Source: Peptococcaceae bacterium
GTDB taxonomy: Bacteria; Bacillota; Dehalobacteriia; UBA4068; JAAVYR01
DNA length: 64,000 bases
NCBI GenBank assembly: GCA_022791255.1
Contig: JAAVYR010000018.1
Location: forward strand, 124,001-188,000
Direction of reading: 5' to 3'
Below the pieces are notes generated by a model. The model searched no databases. It was not told the DNA's origin and was given only the letters and a program-made list of their open reading frames with translations. Every line of letters begins with the position of its first letter. Positions within the stretch are counted from its first letter, which is position 1. Position numbers and translations under genes: made by a program. Shown piece by piece: positions 52,628-61,613 of the stretch.

Positions 52628-53683
52628 ATGGGGCGAAGCAGCGGCAGCAGAAGTTTTGGAGGGCGCTCTGGCGGCAGTAGAGGTTTTCATACGCCTCGTG
52701 CTGCCCATACAGCCAATATGACGCGAACAGGATATCGACCATACCGCAGCATATTTGGTGAGGGCGGCTCGTCTAATGATAATGATAATAACAATCATAA
52801 TCATAATGGTGCTCCCCAGCGAAAAAAAAGTTTTATCATTTGGCTGCTGTTATTTCTTTGGTTTGCAGGCATCGGCGGCTTCTTGTTTATAGACAGCCAT
52901 CCTGTTCCGGAGGTAAGGAGCACTATAGACCGTACGCCCTTGGTCGGAGCGGTCAATCAAACGGCTTGGTATGAAGATAACTTAGATTGGGTTATTTATG
53001 AACAAGTACTGATTGACGGACTAGCGGATTTTTATGGTAGAACAGGGGTTCAGCCTTTTGTGTTGTTAGTACCTTATGATACACATTATTGGCAGGGAAA
53101 TGAAATTGATGAGGCGGTAGTTGACAGTTATTTAAACAATTACTATAACAGCCATTTTACAGATGAGGCACATTTTCTTCTCGCTTACTTTGCCAGTGCA
53201 GAAGATAGCATAACAGAAATGGATGGAACTTTTTATTATCTTTGCGGGTATGAGGCGGAGACGGTTCTGGATGATGAAGCGACTGATGTTTTCTGGACTT
53301 ATCTGAAATATTATTACAGCGACACCTCTTATGGCTTAGAAGCTATGATTGGCAATGCCTTTGCAGATACGGCAACAGTGATTATGGGGTCTCCAGCCGT
53401 TAATACCAATGGTAATGCTAATGGCGTAAATTGGAAAAATCTAGAGAATTATGGCGGCTTGCTATTACTTATTCTAGTGGTTGTCCTTGTAGTGCTAATT
53501 CTGGTTATTTTGTTTGCTGTAGCCATAGGAAAAAGAGAGCAAAGAATGCTGTCGGAGGCCGGGGCGGACGCTGCTGTTGTTGATGCAGCTGTAGCAAGTC
53601 CTGCAGGTGAGCCGAAGGAAAGTAGCAAAGAAGATGAGGATTGCAAAGAGGCTGTAAATAGCAGTGAAGACGATGAAATATAA
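52628..53683 (+). CDS. TPM-like extracytoplasmic-domain membrane protein
   Basis: 351 residues from the ATG with AAAGGAAG 7 bp ahead. The N-terminal 60 residues are Gly/Ser/Arg- then Asn/His-rich (GRSSGSRSFGGRSGGSRGF), followed by a membrane segment (about 69-87). Residues 100-255 resemble a TPM (TLP18.3/MOLO-1) domain: LADFYGRTGVQPFVLLVPYD, HFLLAYFASAEDSITEMDGT. A second, Leu/Val-rich membrane segment (about 277-300) and an acidic cytoplasmic tail follow. The function is unknown. It lies 38 bp before map. Confidence 0.6.
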   Translation: MGRSSGSRSFGGRSGGSRGFHTPRAAHTANMTRTGYRPYRSIFGEGGSSNDNDNNNHNHNGAPQRKKSFIIWLLLFLWFAGIGGFLFIDSHPVPEVRSTIDRTPLVGAVNQTAWYEDNLDWVIYEQVLIDGLADFYGRTGVQPFVLLVPYDTHYWQGNEIDEAVVDSYLNNYYNSHFTDEAHFLLAYFASAEDSITEMDGTFYYLCGYEAETVLDDEATDVFWTYLKYYYSDTSYGLEAMIGNAFADTATVIMGSPAVNTNGNANGVNWKNLENYGGLLLLILVVVLVVLILVILFAVAIGKREQRMLSEAGADAAVVDAAVASPAGEPKESSKEDEDCKEAVNSSEDDEI

Positions 53684-53721
53684 AAGATTAGATAGATTGA
53701 AAAGAAATGAAGGCGTGAAAG

Positions 53722-54480
53722 ATGATTATTAAAACCAAAGAAGAATTAGAAGGCTTAAAGGCTTCCGGTAGAGTCGTAGCTCTTACGTTGCAGGAAATGG
53801 CCAGAGAATTAAAACCGGGGGTGACTACTGCTTATCTGGATCAGATTGCTGGTCAGGTTCTGTCTGCCCATGGTGCTATTTCTGCGCCAAAGAGTGAATA
53901 TGACTTTCCCGGTATTACTTGTATCAGTGTTAATGACGAAGTAGCCCATGGTATCCCTGGCCCTCGTGAGTTACAGCCGGGAGATTTGGTAAACTTAGAT
54001 GTATCCGCCTCTTTGAATGGATTTTTCACGGACCATGGCATGACCTTTATGGTGCCGCCTGCTGATAAAGTAGGGGAAAAGCTGCTGCTTGCTTCTCGTC
54101 GCGCCTTAAAAAAAGCCATCTCTGTAGCTATTGCTGGGAATAAAATTAATCACATTGGTTATGTAGTGGAAACAGAAGCCAAAGCCTTTGGTTTTACCAC
54201 CATTCGCAATCTGTGTGGTCATGGGGTGGGGCGTGCGCTTCATGAAGAACCATCTGATATTCCAAACTATTATGACCCGATGGACAAGCGTATCTTAAAG
54301 GCAGGTACGGTTCTTGCCATTGAGACTTTTGTCGGAGAAAAGGAATATTTCGTTGAGGAGGAGGAAGAAGGAGGCTGGCTCTTAAAAACACCAAAACGGA
54401 CTCGTGCGGCCCAATTTGAACATACCGTGGTAATCACCGAGGGAAAGCCTATTATCGTAACCCAATTAGATGAGAAATAA
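53722..54480 (+). CDS. map: Methionine aminopeptidase, type I
   Basis: 252 residues. It removes the initiator Met from new proteins. Metal ligands: Asp in VNLDVSASLNGFFTDHGMTF (both Asp), His in NLCGHGVGRALHEEP, Glu in LAIETFVG, Glu in AAQFEHTVVIT. ISVNDEVAHGIPG is conserved. An acidic EEEEEGG insertion before the last strand is typical of one clostridial subgroup. It lacks the N-terminal SEC-C zinc motif. AAGGCGTGAAAG precedes the ATG. Confidence 0.95.
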   Translation: MIIKTKEELEGLKASGRVVALTLQEMARELKPGVTTAYLDQIAGQVLSAHGAISAPKSEYDFPGITCISVNDEVAHGIPGPRELQPGDLVNLDVSASLNGFFTDHGMTFMVPPADKVGEKLLLASRRALKKAISVAIAGNKINHIGYVVETEAKAFGFTTIRNLCGHGVGRALHEEPSDIPNYYDPMDKRILKAGTVLAIETFVGEKEYFVEEEEEGGWLLKTPKRTRAAQFEHTVVITEGKPIIVTQLDEK

Positions 54481-54499
54481 ACGAAAGAAATTATAATAG

Positions 54500-54540
54500 A
54501 AAAACCTATGGCTATCTTATCTGCAGCCATAGGTTTTTCA
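54500..54540 (+). terminator. Terminator after map
   Basis: GAAAAACCTATGGCT pairs with AGCCATAGGTTTTTC. Confidence 0.86.
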
Positions 54541-54599
54541 GTTTCGTAGGGGAGTTTTTGTGGTACAATAAGAATATTAAAAAGAAAGGATTATCCCGT

Positions 54600-55277
54600 A
54601 TGAAATATCGCATTTTCATTGTAGAGGATGATAAGGCCATTGCTGAGGCTATAAAAGGGCAATGTGAAAAATGGGACCTGGAAGGCGTGTGTGTAGAAAA
54701 TTTCCATCAAGTTTTATTGGAGTTTGCTGCAGCTGCTCCTCATCTGGTGCTGCTGGATATCGGACTGCCTTGCTTTAATGGGTATCATTGGTGCGGTGAA
54801 ATCCGCAAAATATCAAAGGTTCCTATCATTTTTCTTTCTTCTGCTGCTGATAATATGAATATCGTCATGGCTATGAATATGGGTGGTGATGACTTTATCG
54901 CAAAGCCTTTTGACCAAACGGTATTGATGGCAAAGATACAAGCACTATTACGCCGCACATATGATTTTGCCGGGGAGACTGCCGGTATCTTACAGCATCG
55001 AGGGGCCATCTTAAATTTAGGCGACCACAGCCTTCGTTATCAGGGAACGGAAATAGAACTCTCTAAAAATGAATATCGTATTTTATTGCTTTTATTAGAA
55101 GCTAAGGGGAATGTGGTCAGCCGCAGCCGTCTCATGGAAGGCCTATGGCAGACCGATTGTTTCGTGGATGATAACACGCTGACGGTAAATATTAATCGTT
55201 TGCGGAAACGCCTGGAACAGGTGGGCTTAGCAGATTTTATTACTACGAAATTTGGTGAGGGGTATCTAATCCTATGA
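54600..55277 (+). CDS. OmpR-family response regulator (BceR-like)
   Basis: 225 residues from the ATG with AAAGAAAGGA 9 bp ahead. Receiver domain: acidic EDD at 9-11, phospho-acceptor Asp53 in LVLLDIGLP, and the conserved Lys in IAKPFD. The C-terminal winged helix has LSKNEYRILLLLLEAKGNVVSR and DDNTLTVNINRLRKRLE. It overlaps the kinase gene by 4 bp and precedes an ABC transporter, the Bce-type antimicrobial-peptide resistance layout. A 20-bp palindrome upstream of the transporter is its likely target. Confidence 0.92.
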   Translation: MKYRIFIVEDDKAIAEAIKGQCEKWDLEGVCVENFHQVLLEFAAAAPHLVLLDIGLPCFNGYHWCGEIRKISKVPIIFLSSAADNMNIVMAMNMGGDDFIAKPFDQTVLMAKIQALLRRTYDFAGETAGILQHRGAILNLGDHSLRYQGTEIELSKNEYRILLLLLEAKGNVVSRSRLMEGLWQTDCFVDDNTLTVNINRLRKRLEQVGLADFITTKFGEGYLIL

Positions 55278-56293
55278 GAAAAGAAAATGAGACGAAACGG
55301 CTGCCATTTTTTTTCGACTATTGCAGAGAGCGCCGCAAGGGGGTATTGCGTTCTCTGCTCTTTTGCAGTATCTTTGGGTTTGTTTTCCTGCTCTATCATT
55401 TACCATTTGATGCGGTGCTGTATCCTTCTCTTTTATGCGGTGGCTTAGGAGGGCTCTTTTTGCTCTCTGATTATCACAAAGCTTATATGAGGCACTGTCA
55501 CCTGGTAAAGATGAGAAATCTTTCTGCTGCGGTAATGGACTGTTTTCCGGAGGCAGGAGGTGTTCTTGGGCAGGATTATCAAGAGATTATCCAAAGGCTG
55601 AGGAAGGAGCAGCAGTCCTTAACGAACCAGCTAAATGCTCAATATGATGACTTAATTGCTTACTATACCATGTGGGTGCATCAGATAAAAACGCCTATTG
55701 CTGCCATGAGGCTGTATCTGCAAAACGAGGATACGGAATTTTCTCATAAAATAGCAAGAGAATTGCAGCGGATTGAACAATATGTGGAAATGGTTTTGGT
55801 TTATTTGCGACTAGACACTGCAGAAACAGATTATGTGATTAAAGAGTTGGATATGGATAAAATAATCAGTGAGGCTGTTAAGAAGTTTTCTATCCAATTC
55901 ATTGAAGGAAAAATCAGCTTAGTTTATGAGCCGTTATTGGTAACGGTGGTGAGTGATGAAAAGTGGCTATCTTTCGTTATCGAGCAGGTTTTGTCTAATG
56001 CGCTGAAGTACACGCCTGAGGGTGGGACTATTCGAATATCTCTTGTTTCGCCTAAGGTACTTTGCATTGCAGACACTGGCATGGGTATTGCACCGGAAGA
56101 CTTACCGCGGGTATTTACCAAAGGCTATACCGGGCACAACGGCAGAACGGACAAGCGAGCAAGCGGTATTGGTCTTTCTCTTTGTAAAGAGATTTGTGAT
56201 AAGCTGGGACACGATATCACCATTTCTTCTGCATTAGGGGAAGGTACAAGTGTACGGATTGATTTGCAGCAGGAGGGTGTGATAGTCGAGTAG
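55274..56293 (+). CDS. Intramembrane-sensing histidine kinase (BceS-like)
   Basis: 339 residues. Two closely spaced membrane segments (about 27-67) with almost no external loop mark the BceS class, which senses through the partner ABC permease. The phospho-acceptor His is in MWVHQIKTPIAAMRLYLQ near 135. ATP-binding boxes: EQVLSNALKYTPEGG (N), ADTGMGIAPEDLPRVFTKGYTGHNGR (G1/F), ASGIGLSLCKEICDKLG (G2). Start overlaps the regulator stop. Confidence 0.92.
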   Translation: MRKENETKRLPFFFDYCRERRKGVLRSLLFCSIFGFVFLLYHLPFDAVLYPSLLCGGLGGLFLLSDYHKAYMRHCHLVKMRNLSAAVMDCFPEAGGVLGQDYQEIIQRLRKEQQSLTNQLNAQYDDLIAYYTMWVHQIKTPIAAMRLYLQNEDTEFSHKIARELQRIEQYVEMVLVYLRLDTAETDYVIKELDMDKIISEAVKKFSIQFIEGKISLVYEPLLVTVVSDEKWLSFVIEQVLSNALKYTPEGGTIRISLVSPKVLCIADTGMGIAPEDLPRVFTKGYTGHNGRTDKRASGIGLSLCKEICDKLGHDITISSALGEGTSVRIDLQQEGVIVE

Positions 56294-56309
56294 CAGGCTT
56301 TTCATCTAA

Positions 56310-56329
56310 TTCTTACACAGATGTAAGAA
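56310..56329. promoter_or_regulatory. Palindrome: likely BceR-type operator
   Basis: TTCTTACA-CAGA-TGTAAGAA, a perfect 8-bp inverted repeat with 4-bp spacer. It fits the TNACA-N4-TGTAA pattern of Bce-like regulators and lies upstream of the ABC transporter genes. Confidence 0.6.
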
Positions 56330-56335
56330 ATTATT

Positions 56336-56377
56336 AGGAAATGTAAGGCAAAGCAATGTTATTACATTTCCTTTTTT
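56336..56377 (+). terminator. Terminator or attenuator between kinase and ABC transporter
   Basis: AGGAAATGTAA (56336-56346) pairs with TTACATTTCCT (56362-56372), 15-base loop, then T5. It lies downstream of the putative operator. Confidence 0.65.
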
Positions 56378-56431
56378 GTCATAATAAAGACGATAAATTA
56401 CCGGTATTAGGGTAAGGAGGTTCTGGATAAG

Positions 56432-57196
56432 ATGACCATATTAGAAGTAACTGGTTTGAAAAAAACATATACCACTCGTTTTGGTGGCAATAAAGTAGAG
56501 GCATTAAAAAATGTAAACTTTACGGTAGAGCAGGGTGAATATGTGGCTATTATGGGGGAGTCTGGTTCTGGGAAAACTACACTGCTAAATATTCTGGCAG
56601 CGTTGGATAAGCCTACCAGCGGCAGCGTTATTTTAGATGGCCAGGACTTAGCTAGTATTAATCAGGCAAAAGCTGCAGCTTTTCGTCGGGATAATTTGGG
56701 CTTTGTCTTTCAGGAGTTTAATTTGTTAGATACTTTTACCTTGGAAGATAATATTTATCTGCCATTGGTGCTGGCGGGAAAGCGCTATGAAGAGATGACG
56801 GAGAGACTGGCGCCTATTGCTGCTCAGCTAGGCATTGCAAACCTCTTGAAAAAGTATCCTTATGAAGTATCCGGCGGGCAAAAGCAACGAGCGGCTGTGG
56901 CTAGGGCCATCATCACTCACCCAAAGCTGGTGTTGGCAGATGAACCGACGGGAGCTTTAGACTCTAAGGCGACTGATGAATTATTACGATTATTCAGTGC
57001 GATTAACGAAAGCGGGGAGACTATCCTCATGGTAACTCACTCGGTAAAAGCAGCAAGCCAAGCAAAACGGGTGCTGTTTATTAAAGACGGCGAGGTGTTT
57101 CATCAGATTTATCGAGGGAACGCTACCAGTGAACAGCTCTATCAGAAAATATCAGACACGCTGACAATGCTTGCAACAGGTGGTGACCGACAATGA
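56432..57196 (+). CDS. ABC transporter ATP-binding protein (BceA-like)
   Basis: 254 residues. Walker A GESGSGKTTLLN near 41-52, Q-loop FQEFNLLDTFTLEDN, signature EVSGGQKQRAAVARAI, Walker B LVLADEPTGALDSK, and the H-loop in MVTHSVKAAS. MacB/LolD-like sequence in combination with the following long FtsX-type permease identifies a Bce-type peptide-detoxification transporter. TAAGGAGG precedes the ATG. The stop overlaps the permease start. Confidence 0.94.
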   Translation: MTILEVTGLKKTYTTRFGGNKVEALKNVNFTVEQGEYVAIMGESGSGKTTLLNILAALDKPTSGSVILDGQDLASINQAKAAAFRRDNLGFVFQEFNLLDTFTLEDNIYLPLVLAGKRYEEMTERLAPIAAQLGIANLLKKYPYEVSGGQKQRAAVARAIITHPKLVLADEPTGALDSKATDELLRLFSAINESGETILMVTHSVKAASQAKRVLFIKDGEVFHQIYRGNATSEQLYQKISDTLTMLATGGDRQ

Positions 57197-59238
57197 AAAA
57201 GAGCGTTTACTTGCAGCTGGCAATAGATGGTATCCGTAAAAACCGTCGGCTTTATCTGCCGTATATGTTGACGGGTGCCATCATGATGATGATGTTTTAC
57301 ATCTTGGCTTTTCTTGCTACATCACCCTTGCTATCCCATATGCGGGGCGGTACCCCACTATCAATTATTTTACCTATGGGGACGACGGTTATTGCCGTTT
57401 TTTCCTTGTTATTCCTCTTTTATTCCCAGTCATTTTTAATCCGGCAGCGGAATAAAGAGTTTGGCCTTTATCATGTGTTGGGTATGGATAAATGGAATAT
57501 TTGCCGTATTCTTTTCTGGGAAAATCTCTTAGTTGCTGTTTGTTCTATAGTTTCTGGGGTAGCGTTGGGGATAGCTTTTTCTAAAATAGCCGAAGTTAGT
57601 CTCTTAAATATTTTGCGGGAAGAGATTGATTACCATCTTAGTGTGGGATTGGGGGCTTTAATCGAAACAGTCCGTATTTTCGGTCTTATCTATTTGCTGT
57701 TGTTTGTTTATGCCCAGGTACGGGTATATTTCTCCAATTCATTGGAATTATTACTCAGTGCTAAAACTGGGGAATGCCCGCCTAAAGGTAATTGGCTTTT
57801 TGCATTGATAGGTGCTGTTGTCTTAGGGATTGCTTATTATCTTGCTGTATCTATCCAACATCCGTTGCAGGCGCTGCTTACTTTCTTCGTTGCAGTGATT
57901 ATGGTCATCATTGCCACTTACTTATTGTTTATTACGGGTTCTGTGGTGTTTTGCCGATTGTTGCAAAAGAACAAACATTATTATTATAAGCCAAACCACT
58001 TTGTCTCAGTATCTTCTATGGTTTATCGTATGAAGCGAAATGGTGCCGGGCTTGCTTCTATCTGCATTTTAAGCACCATGGTATTGGTGACCCTTTCCAG
58101 CACGGCCAGTCTCTACCTGGGCATGGAAGATAGCATTAACGATATGTGCCCCTATGATATCAATGTAGAGATTACTTTATATGAGCCGGAGCTATTTCAG
58201 GCAGAGACTTTTAATAGTTATCGCTGCATCATAGCAGATACTGGTGTAGCGGAGACGGTGCATCGGGAATACCCTATGGGGGAAATCCTTGGCGTTATCG
58301 GTGATGACGGGATTTTCTTTGATATGGAGGTTTTACATGATTTTTCTCCAAATGCTTATGGCCGGATGGTCAATGTGCGCTTGCTGCCGGTAGCAGACTA
58401 TAATCGGATTATGGGGACAAATGAAAGCTTAGCTGTGGGGGAATGTCTCCTTTATCGCACGGAAAAACCCTATACCAATGATACCTTTGCCATTGGTAAT
58501 GAGACGAACTTGCAAGTAAAAAAAGTTCTGCTGGAATTTTTTGCTGAGGGTAGAAGCACGGTAGAACTGGAACCGGCTATCTATCTGGTTGTTTCAGATT
58601 TAGATACCGTGCGGAGCTTGGTGGTTTCAGCCAACACGGAAGCAGGTAATAGTATTGGTAATCTAATCTGGAAATATGGCTTTGACACTAATTTGCCAGA
58701 AACTGAACAAATTGCTTTTAGCCGAAAACTAGGAGACTCTATCCGCGCTCATTTTTATGATGCAGACGATCATTTGATTTCCAATTATTCTTACGGTGTT
58801 GATAGTAAGGCGGCTAATCGGGAGGATTTCTTAAATGTGTATGGCAGTTTGCTTTTCTTGGGGGTTATGCTTAGCAGTGTCTTTGTATTTGCTGCTGTGT
58901 TGATTATTTACTATAAGCAAATCTCTGAGGGGTATGAAGACCAATCTCGTTTTGAAATTATGCAGAAAGTGGGTATGACAAAGAAAGATATCCGTAAAAG
59001 TATCAATTCACAAATTCTGACAGTATTCTTTTTACCGCTTGCTTTTGCGGGGTTGCATTTGGCTTTTGCTTTCCCGTTGGTTTTTAAGATTTTGCAGTTA
59101 TTGAAGCTACAGAATGTTGCTTTACTTGCTACAGTGACTTTTAGCTGCTTCCTAATATTTGGTCTATTTTATGCCATTGTATACAAGTTGACTGCTGGCG
59201 CTTATTATCGCATTGTTAGTGGTTTACAGGACGTATAA
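57193..59238 (+). CDS. FtsX-type ABC permease (BceB-like)
   Basis: 681 residues, predicted ten membrane segments with a large extracellular domain between segments 7 and 8 (about 310-535), the peptide-sensing part in BceB. Starts KSVYLQLAIDGIRKNRRLYLPYML; segments at 20-45, 57-80, 105-130 and onward; FGLYHVLGMDKWNICRILFWENL and RFEIMQKVGMTKKDIRKSIN are FtsX-fold coupling helices. It is the last gene of the module and is followed by a bidirectional terminator. Confidence 0.93.
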   Translation: MKKSVYLQLAIDGIRKNRRLYLPYMLTGAIMMMMFYILAFLATSPLLSHMRGGTPLSIILPMGTTVIAVFSLLFLFYSQSFLIRQRNKEFGLYHVLGMDKWNICRILFWENLLVAVCSIVSGVALGIAFSKIAEVSLLNILREEIDYHLSVGLGALIETVRIFGLIYLLLFVYAQVRVYFSNSLELLLSAKTGECPPKGNWLFALIGAVVLGIAYYLAVSIQHPLQALLTFFVAVIMVIIATYLLFITGSVVFCRLLQKNKHYYYKPNHFVSVSSMVYRMKRNGAGLASICILSTMVLVTLSSTASLYLGMEDSINDMCPYDINVEITLYEPELFQAETFNSYRCIIADTGVAETVHREYPMGEILGVIGDDGIFFDMEVLHDFSPNAYGRMVNVRLLPVADYNRIMGTNESLAVGECLLYRTEKPYTNDTFAIGNETNLQVKKVLLEFFAEGRSTVELEPAIYLVVSDLDTVRSLVVSANTEAGNSIGNLIWKYGFDTNLPETEQIAFSRKLGDSIRAHFYDADDHLISNYSYGVDSKAANREDFLNVYGSLLFLGVMLSSVFVFAAVLIIYYKQISEGYEDQSRFEIMQKVGMTKKDIRKSINSQILTVFFLPLAFAGLHLAFAFPLVFKILQLLKLQNVALLATVTFSCFLIFGLFYAIVYKLTAGAYYRIVSGLQDV

Positions 59239-59240
59239 AA

Positions 59241-59273
59241 TAAAAGGCTCCCTAGTTAATGGGGAGCCTTTTT
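59241..59273. terminator. Bidirectional terminator after the permease gene
   Basis: AAAAGGCTCCC pairs with GGGGAGCCTTTT around an A/T loop, with T5 on the forward side and A-rich sequence on the other. It serves converging genes. Confidence 0.85.
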
Positions 59274-59275
59274 GT

Positions 59276-59785
59276 TTATTGTAGCTCTATTGAGTTGCTG
59301 GTGCTTTTTTCTGTGGTATGACTTCTTTGGGCGATAGGTATTCTTTGTCTGGTTTTCTTGGGCGCGGCAGTTTGATTTAGGAGTCTTACGGTAAGATAAG
59401 CTGCAAGGGAAGCCATGAAAACTGCGCTCAGTTTTGTTGGTAGATTTTCAGTGATGGATAGCTGATTGGCTCCTAAAAGAAGCAGCGAAAATGCCAGGCA
59501 AATAAAACCATTCGCTAAAGGCAGAAGGGGATATCTATGGCCTGCAATAAACGAGATAATCAAGGAAGACAGATAAATGTCTGTCAGATAAACCATGGTA
59601 GCCAAAGTCTGGAAATGCTCTATTTTCCATTGAAAGAAATAGGCGAGAGTACCTAAGAAGAAGGTAGTAGCGCCAAGAAAAATAGCGTCTATAAAAAGAC
59701 CTGCAATCAGAAAGGGAACTGGCCGGATTTTGCGGGTTTTTCTCTTCGTACTGCGTGAGATATTATGATTTTTAGGGTGGTTCAT
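59276..59785 (-). CDS. Hypothetical four-helix membrane protein
   Basis: 169 residues, not recognised. A very basic N-terminus (SRSTKRKTRKIRP), four predicted membrane segments at about 25-50, 62-82, 88-106 and 118-136, and a polar Ser/Thr/Arg-rich tail of about 30 residues. GAGAGGAATAG precedes the ATG. The small YrzE/TIGR04086 membrane proteins have a similar plan, but I see no specific match. Confidence 0.75.
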   Translation of the reverse strand: MNHPKNHNISRSTKRKTRKIRPVPFLIAGLFIDAIFLGATTFFLGTLAYFFQWKIEHFQTLATMVYLTDIYLSSLIISFIAGHRYPLLPLANGFICLAFSLLLLGANQLSITENLPTKLSAVFMASLAAYLTVRLLNQTAAPKKTRQRIPIAQRSHTTEKSTSNSIELQ

Positions 59786-59812
59786 TATACTATTCCTCTC
59801 CCGTGTAAATGT

Positions 59813-59842
59813 ATGACAATCTGGTGTAAAATATGGTAAAAT
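59813..59842 (+). promoter_or_regulatory. Promoter of the DUF815 ATPase gene
   Basis: ATGACA (59813-59818), 18-bp spacer, TAAAAT (59837-59842), about 70 bp before the ATG. Confidence 0.45.
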
Positions 59843-59912
59843 ATAAATGGTAAGTAATAAATGATGTGATAGATAGAAAAATAGTTTTTTGACTATGAAT
59901 AGGAGATACTTT

Positions 59913-61160
59913 ATGGAACCATTTGTTCTTTATCATTGTCTCAATGAAGATTTACTTTTTTCATTATATCAAAAGGGAAAATTAAATCCTAGAGCTTGGG
60001 GCGAATTTTATCAGAAATTGTATAATTTTGCCATAAATTGTGGTTGGCAGGACCATATTTGGCCTCGCTATTTATTTCATTTGGTTTTAACGGCAGAGAA
60101 TATTTTTACCCAGACGGCTGCTGTGACTGACGCTAATGTGGTGAACCCGGCTCTTTTGCAAATAGCGCAAAAAGAATTGTTACAAATCAAAGAGTGTTTT
60201 ACTTTGCCAGAGGATGCAGCCTGGCAATGGGAACGGGCGCTTGCTAGGGATTTTTCCGGTTGCGGCAGCGGGCTGCAGGAGCAAAAACAAGCACAAAATA
60301 TCTTTGCAGGGATAGAGGATAGCTTGTTTCAATCCTATTTACAAAGTCAGTCAGTTGCTGTTTTTTTACCGCAGTTACTAGCGTTTCATAATCAGTATGG
60401 TTATGGGCAGATGACACTGACTAATTTTTGGCAGTGGCAGGATAAACTTTTGCCAGTGGTGCAACCTGACGCTGGAAAGCTATCTGATATTATCGGTTAT
60501 GAGCGGCAGAAACAGGCAGTGTTAGAAAATACGGAAATTCTTTTGCGAGGATATCCGGCTAATCATTTGCTGCTTTATGGGGAACGAGGTACGGGGAAAT
60601 CTTCTTTGGTAAAGGCAGTAGCCAGCCATTATCAAGATTGTAAGTTAAAGCTGGTCGAAGTCCATCGCCATGCTTTGCATACTATGGGGGATTTGATAGA
60701 ATATCTCAGGAAATATCCTTATCGTTTCATTCTCTTTTTGGATGACTTATCTTTCGAGGAAGAAGACGAAGACTATAAAGTATTGAAAAATCTCTTAGAC
60801 GGCGGGGTGAAAGCTATCCCGGAAAATATTGTTATCTATGCCACTTCTAACCGGAAGCACCTGATTAAAGAAACGTGGCAGGATAGGGCGGGGGAAGAGG
60901 AAATCTCCAAAGATGGTATGACGGAAAAGCTTTCTTTGGTGCATCGTTTTGGTAAGACCATTACCTTTGCGGCGCCTAGCCAAGAAGAATATTTAGGCAT
61001 TGTCAAAGAGTTGGCAGCGCAAAACCATGTTGATATCTCCTGGGAGACCCTGGAACAGGAAGCGATATTGTGGGAACGGCGCTATCATAGCCGCTCCGGG
61101 CGGACGGCAGTGCAGTTTATCCGTGACTTTATGGGAAGAGCACAGCTCAATAAAAAATAG
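59913..61160 (+). CDS. DUF815-family AAA+ ATPase
   Basis: 415 residues from the ATG with TAGGAG 8 bp ahead. The N-terminal 180 residues are helical and variable. The ATPase part has LSDIIGYERQKQAVLENTEILLRGYPANHLLLYGERGTGKSSLVKA (Walker A near 230), FILFLDDLSFEEEDEDYK (Walker B), NIVIYATSNRKHLIKETW (sensor 1) and GRTAVQFIRDF at the end. DUF815 proteins are widespread but of unknown role. It is monocistronic. Confidence 0.9.
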   Translation: MEPFVLYHCLNEDLLFSLYQKGKLNPRAWGEFYQKLYNFAINCGWQDHIWPRYLFHLVLTAENIFTQTAAVTDANVVNPALLQIAQKELLQIKECFTLPEDAAWQWERALARDFSGCGSGLQEQKQAQNIFAGIEDSLFQSYLQSQSVAVFLPQLLAFHNQYGYGQMTLTNFWQWQDKLLPVVQPDAGKLSDIIGYERQKQAVLENTEILLRGYPANHLLLYGERGTGKSSLVKAVASHYQDCKLKLVEVHRHALHTMGDLIEYLRKYPYRFILFLDDLSFEEEDEDYKVLKNLLDGGVKAIPENIVIYATSNRKHLIKETWQDRAGEEEISKDGMTEKLSLVHRFGKTITFAAPSQEEYLGIVKELAAQNHVDISWETLEQEAILWERRYHSRSGRTAVQFIRDFMGRAQLNKK

Positions 61161-61175
61161 AATTATTTTTTGACA

Positions 61176-61206
61176 TAAAAAAAGAAGGTAAAAATACCTT
61201 CTTTTT
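61176..61206. terminator. Bidirectional terminator between DUF815 and DUF4180 genes
   Basis: AAAGAAGGTA pairs with TACCTTCTTT around a short A-rich loop, with T/A runs on both sides. Confidence 0.82.
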
Positions 61207-61215
61207 CTTTTAGTA

Positions 61216-61587
61216 TTAGTTCTTAACTTCTGCAAGTTTTTCAATGGCTTCTGTTTCTGTCGCAACAAAGAAAAAATCTTTACCTTGATTAGACTCATAG
61301 ATAAAATCCTGCAACGGCTTGCTGGTATAGTGGGAATAATCGCCCCAAATGGCTACTTTTACTTGGTAATTGATGAATTTTTGTAAGATTTCTCCTGCAA
61401 GCCCAGTGCTGAGAATGAAAAAGTCTTCTGTAATTAATTTTTTGCTGATAACGATCTTATTGGCTCCGGTTTCATATTTTACGGTCATTACCAAGTCTAA
61501 AGCTGATTGGGTATCTGTAATGATTTTTTTATCATCAGAAACGACAGCAATATCTGTATGTTGACGATGAATTGTTTCGATTTTCAT
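61216..61587 (-). CDS. DUF4180 protein
   Basis: 123 residues, cytoplasmic alpha/beta protein. The DUF4180 pattern is seen: IITDTQSALDLVMTVKYETG, IVISKKLITEDFFILSTGLAGEILQKFINYQVKVAIWGD, SKPLQDFIYESNQGKDFFFV. Function is unknown. AGGAGGTTTC precedes the ATG. It lies 26 bp after lrgB and may be read through from lrgAB. Confidence 0.85.
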   Translation of the reverse strand: MKIETIHRQHTDIAVVSDDKKIITDTQSALDLVMTVKYETGANKIVISKKLITEDFFILSTGLAGEILQKFINYQVKVAIWGDYSHYTSKPLQDFIYESNQGKDFFFVATETEAIEKLAEVKN

Positions 61588-61613
61588 GAAACCTCCTAAT
61601 ATTAATTAAATTT

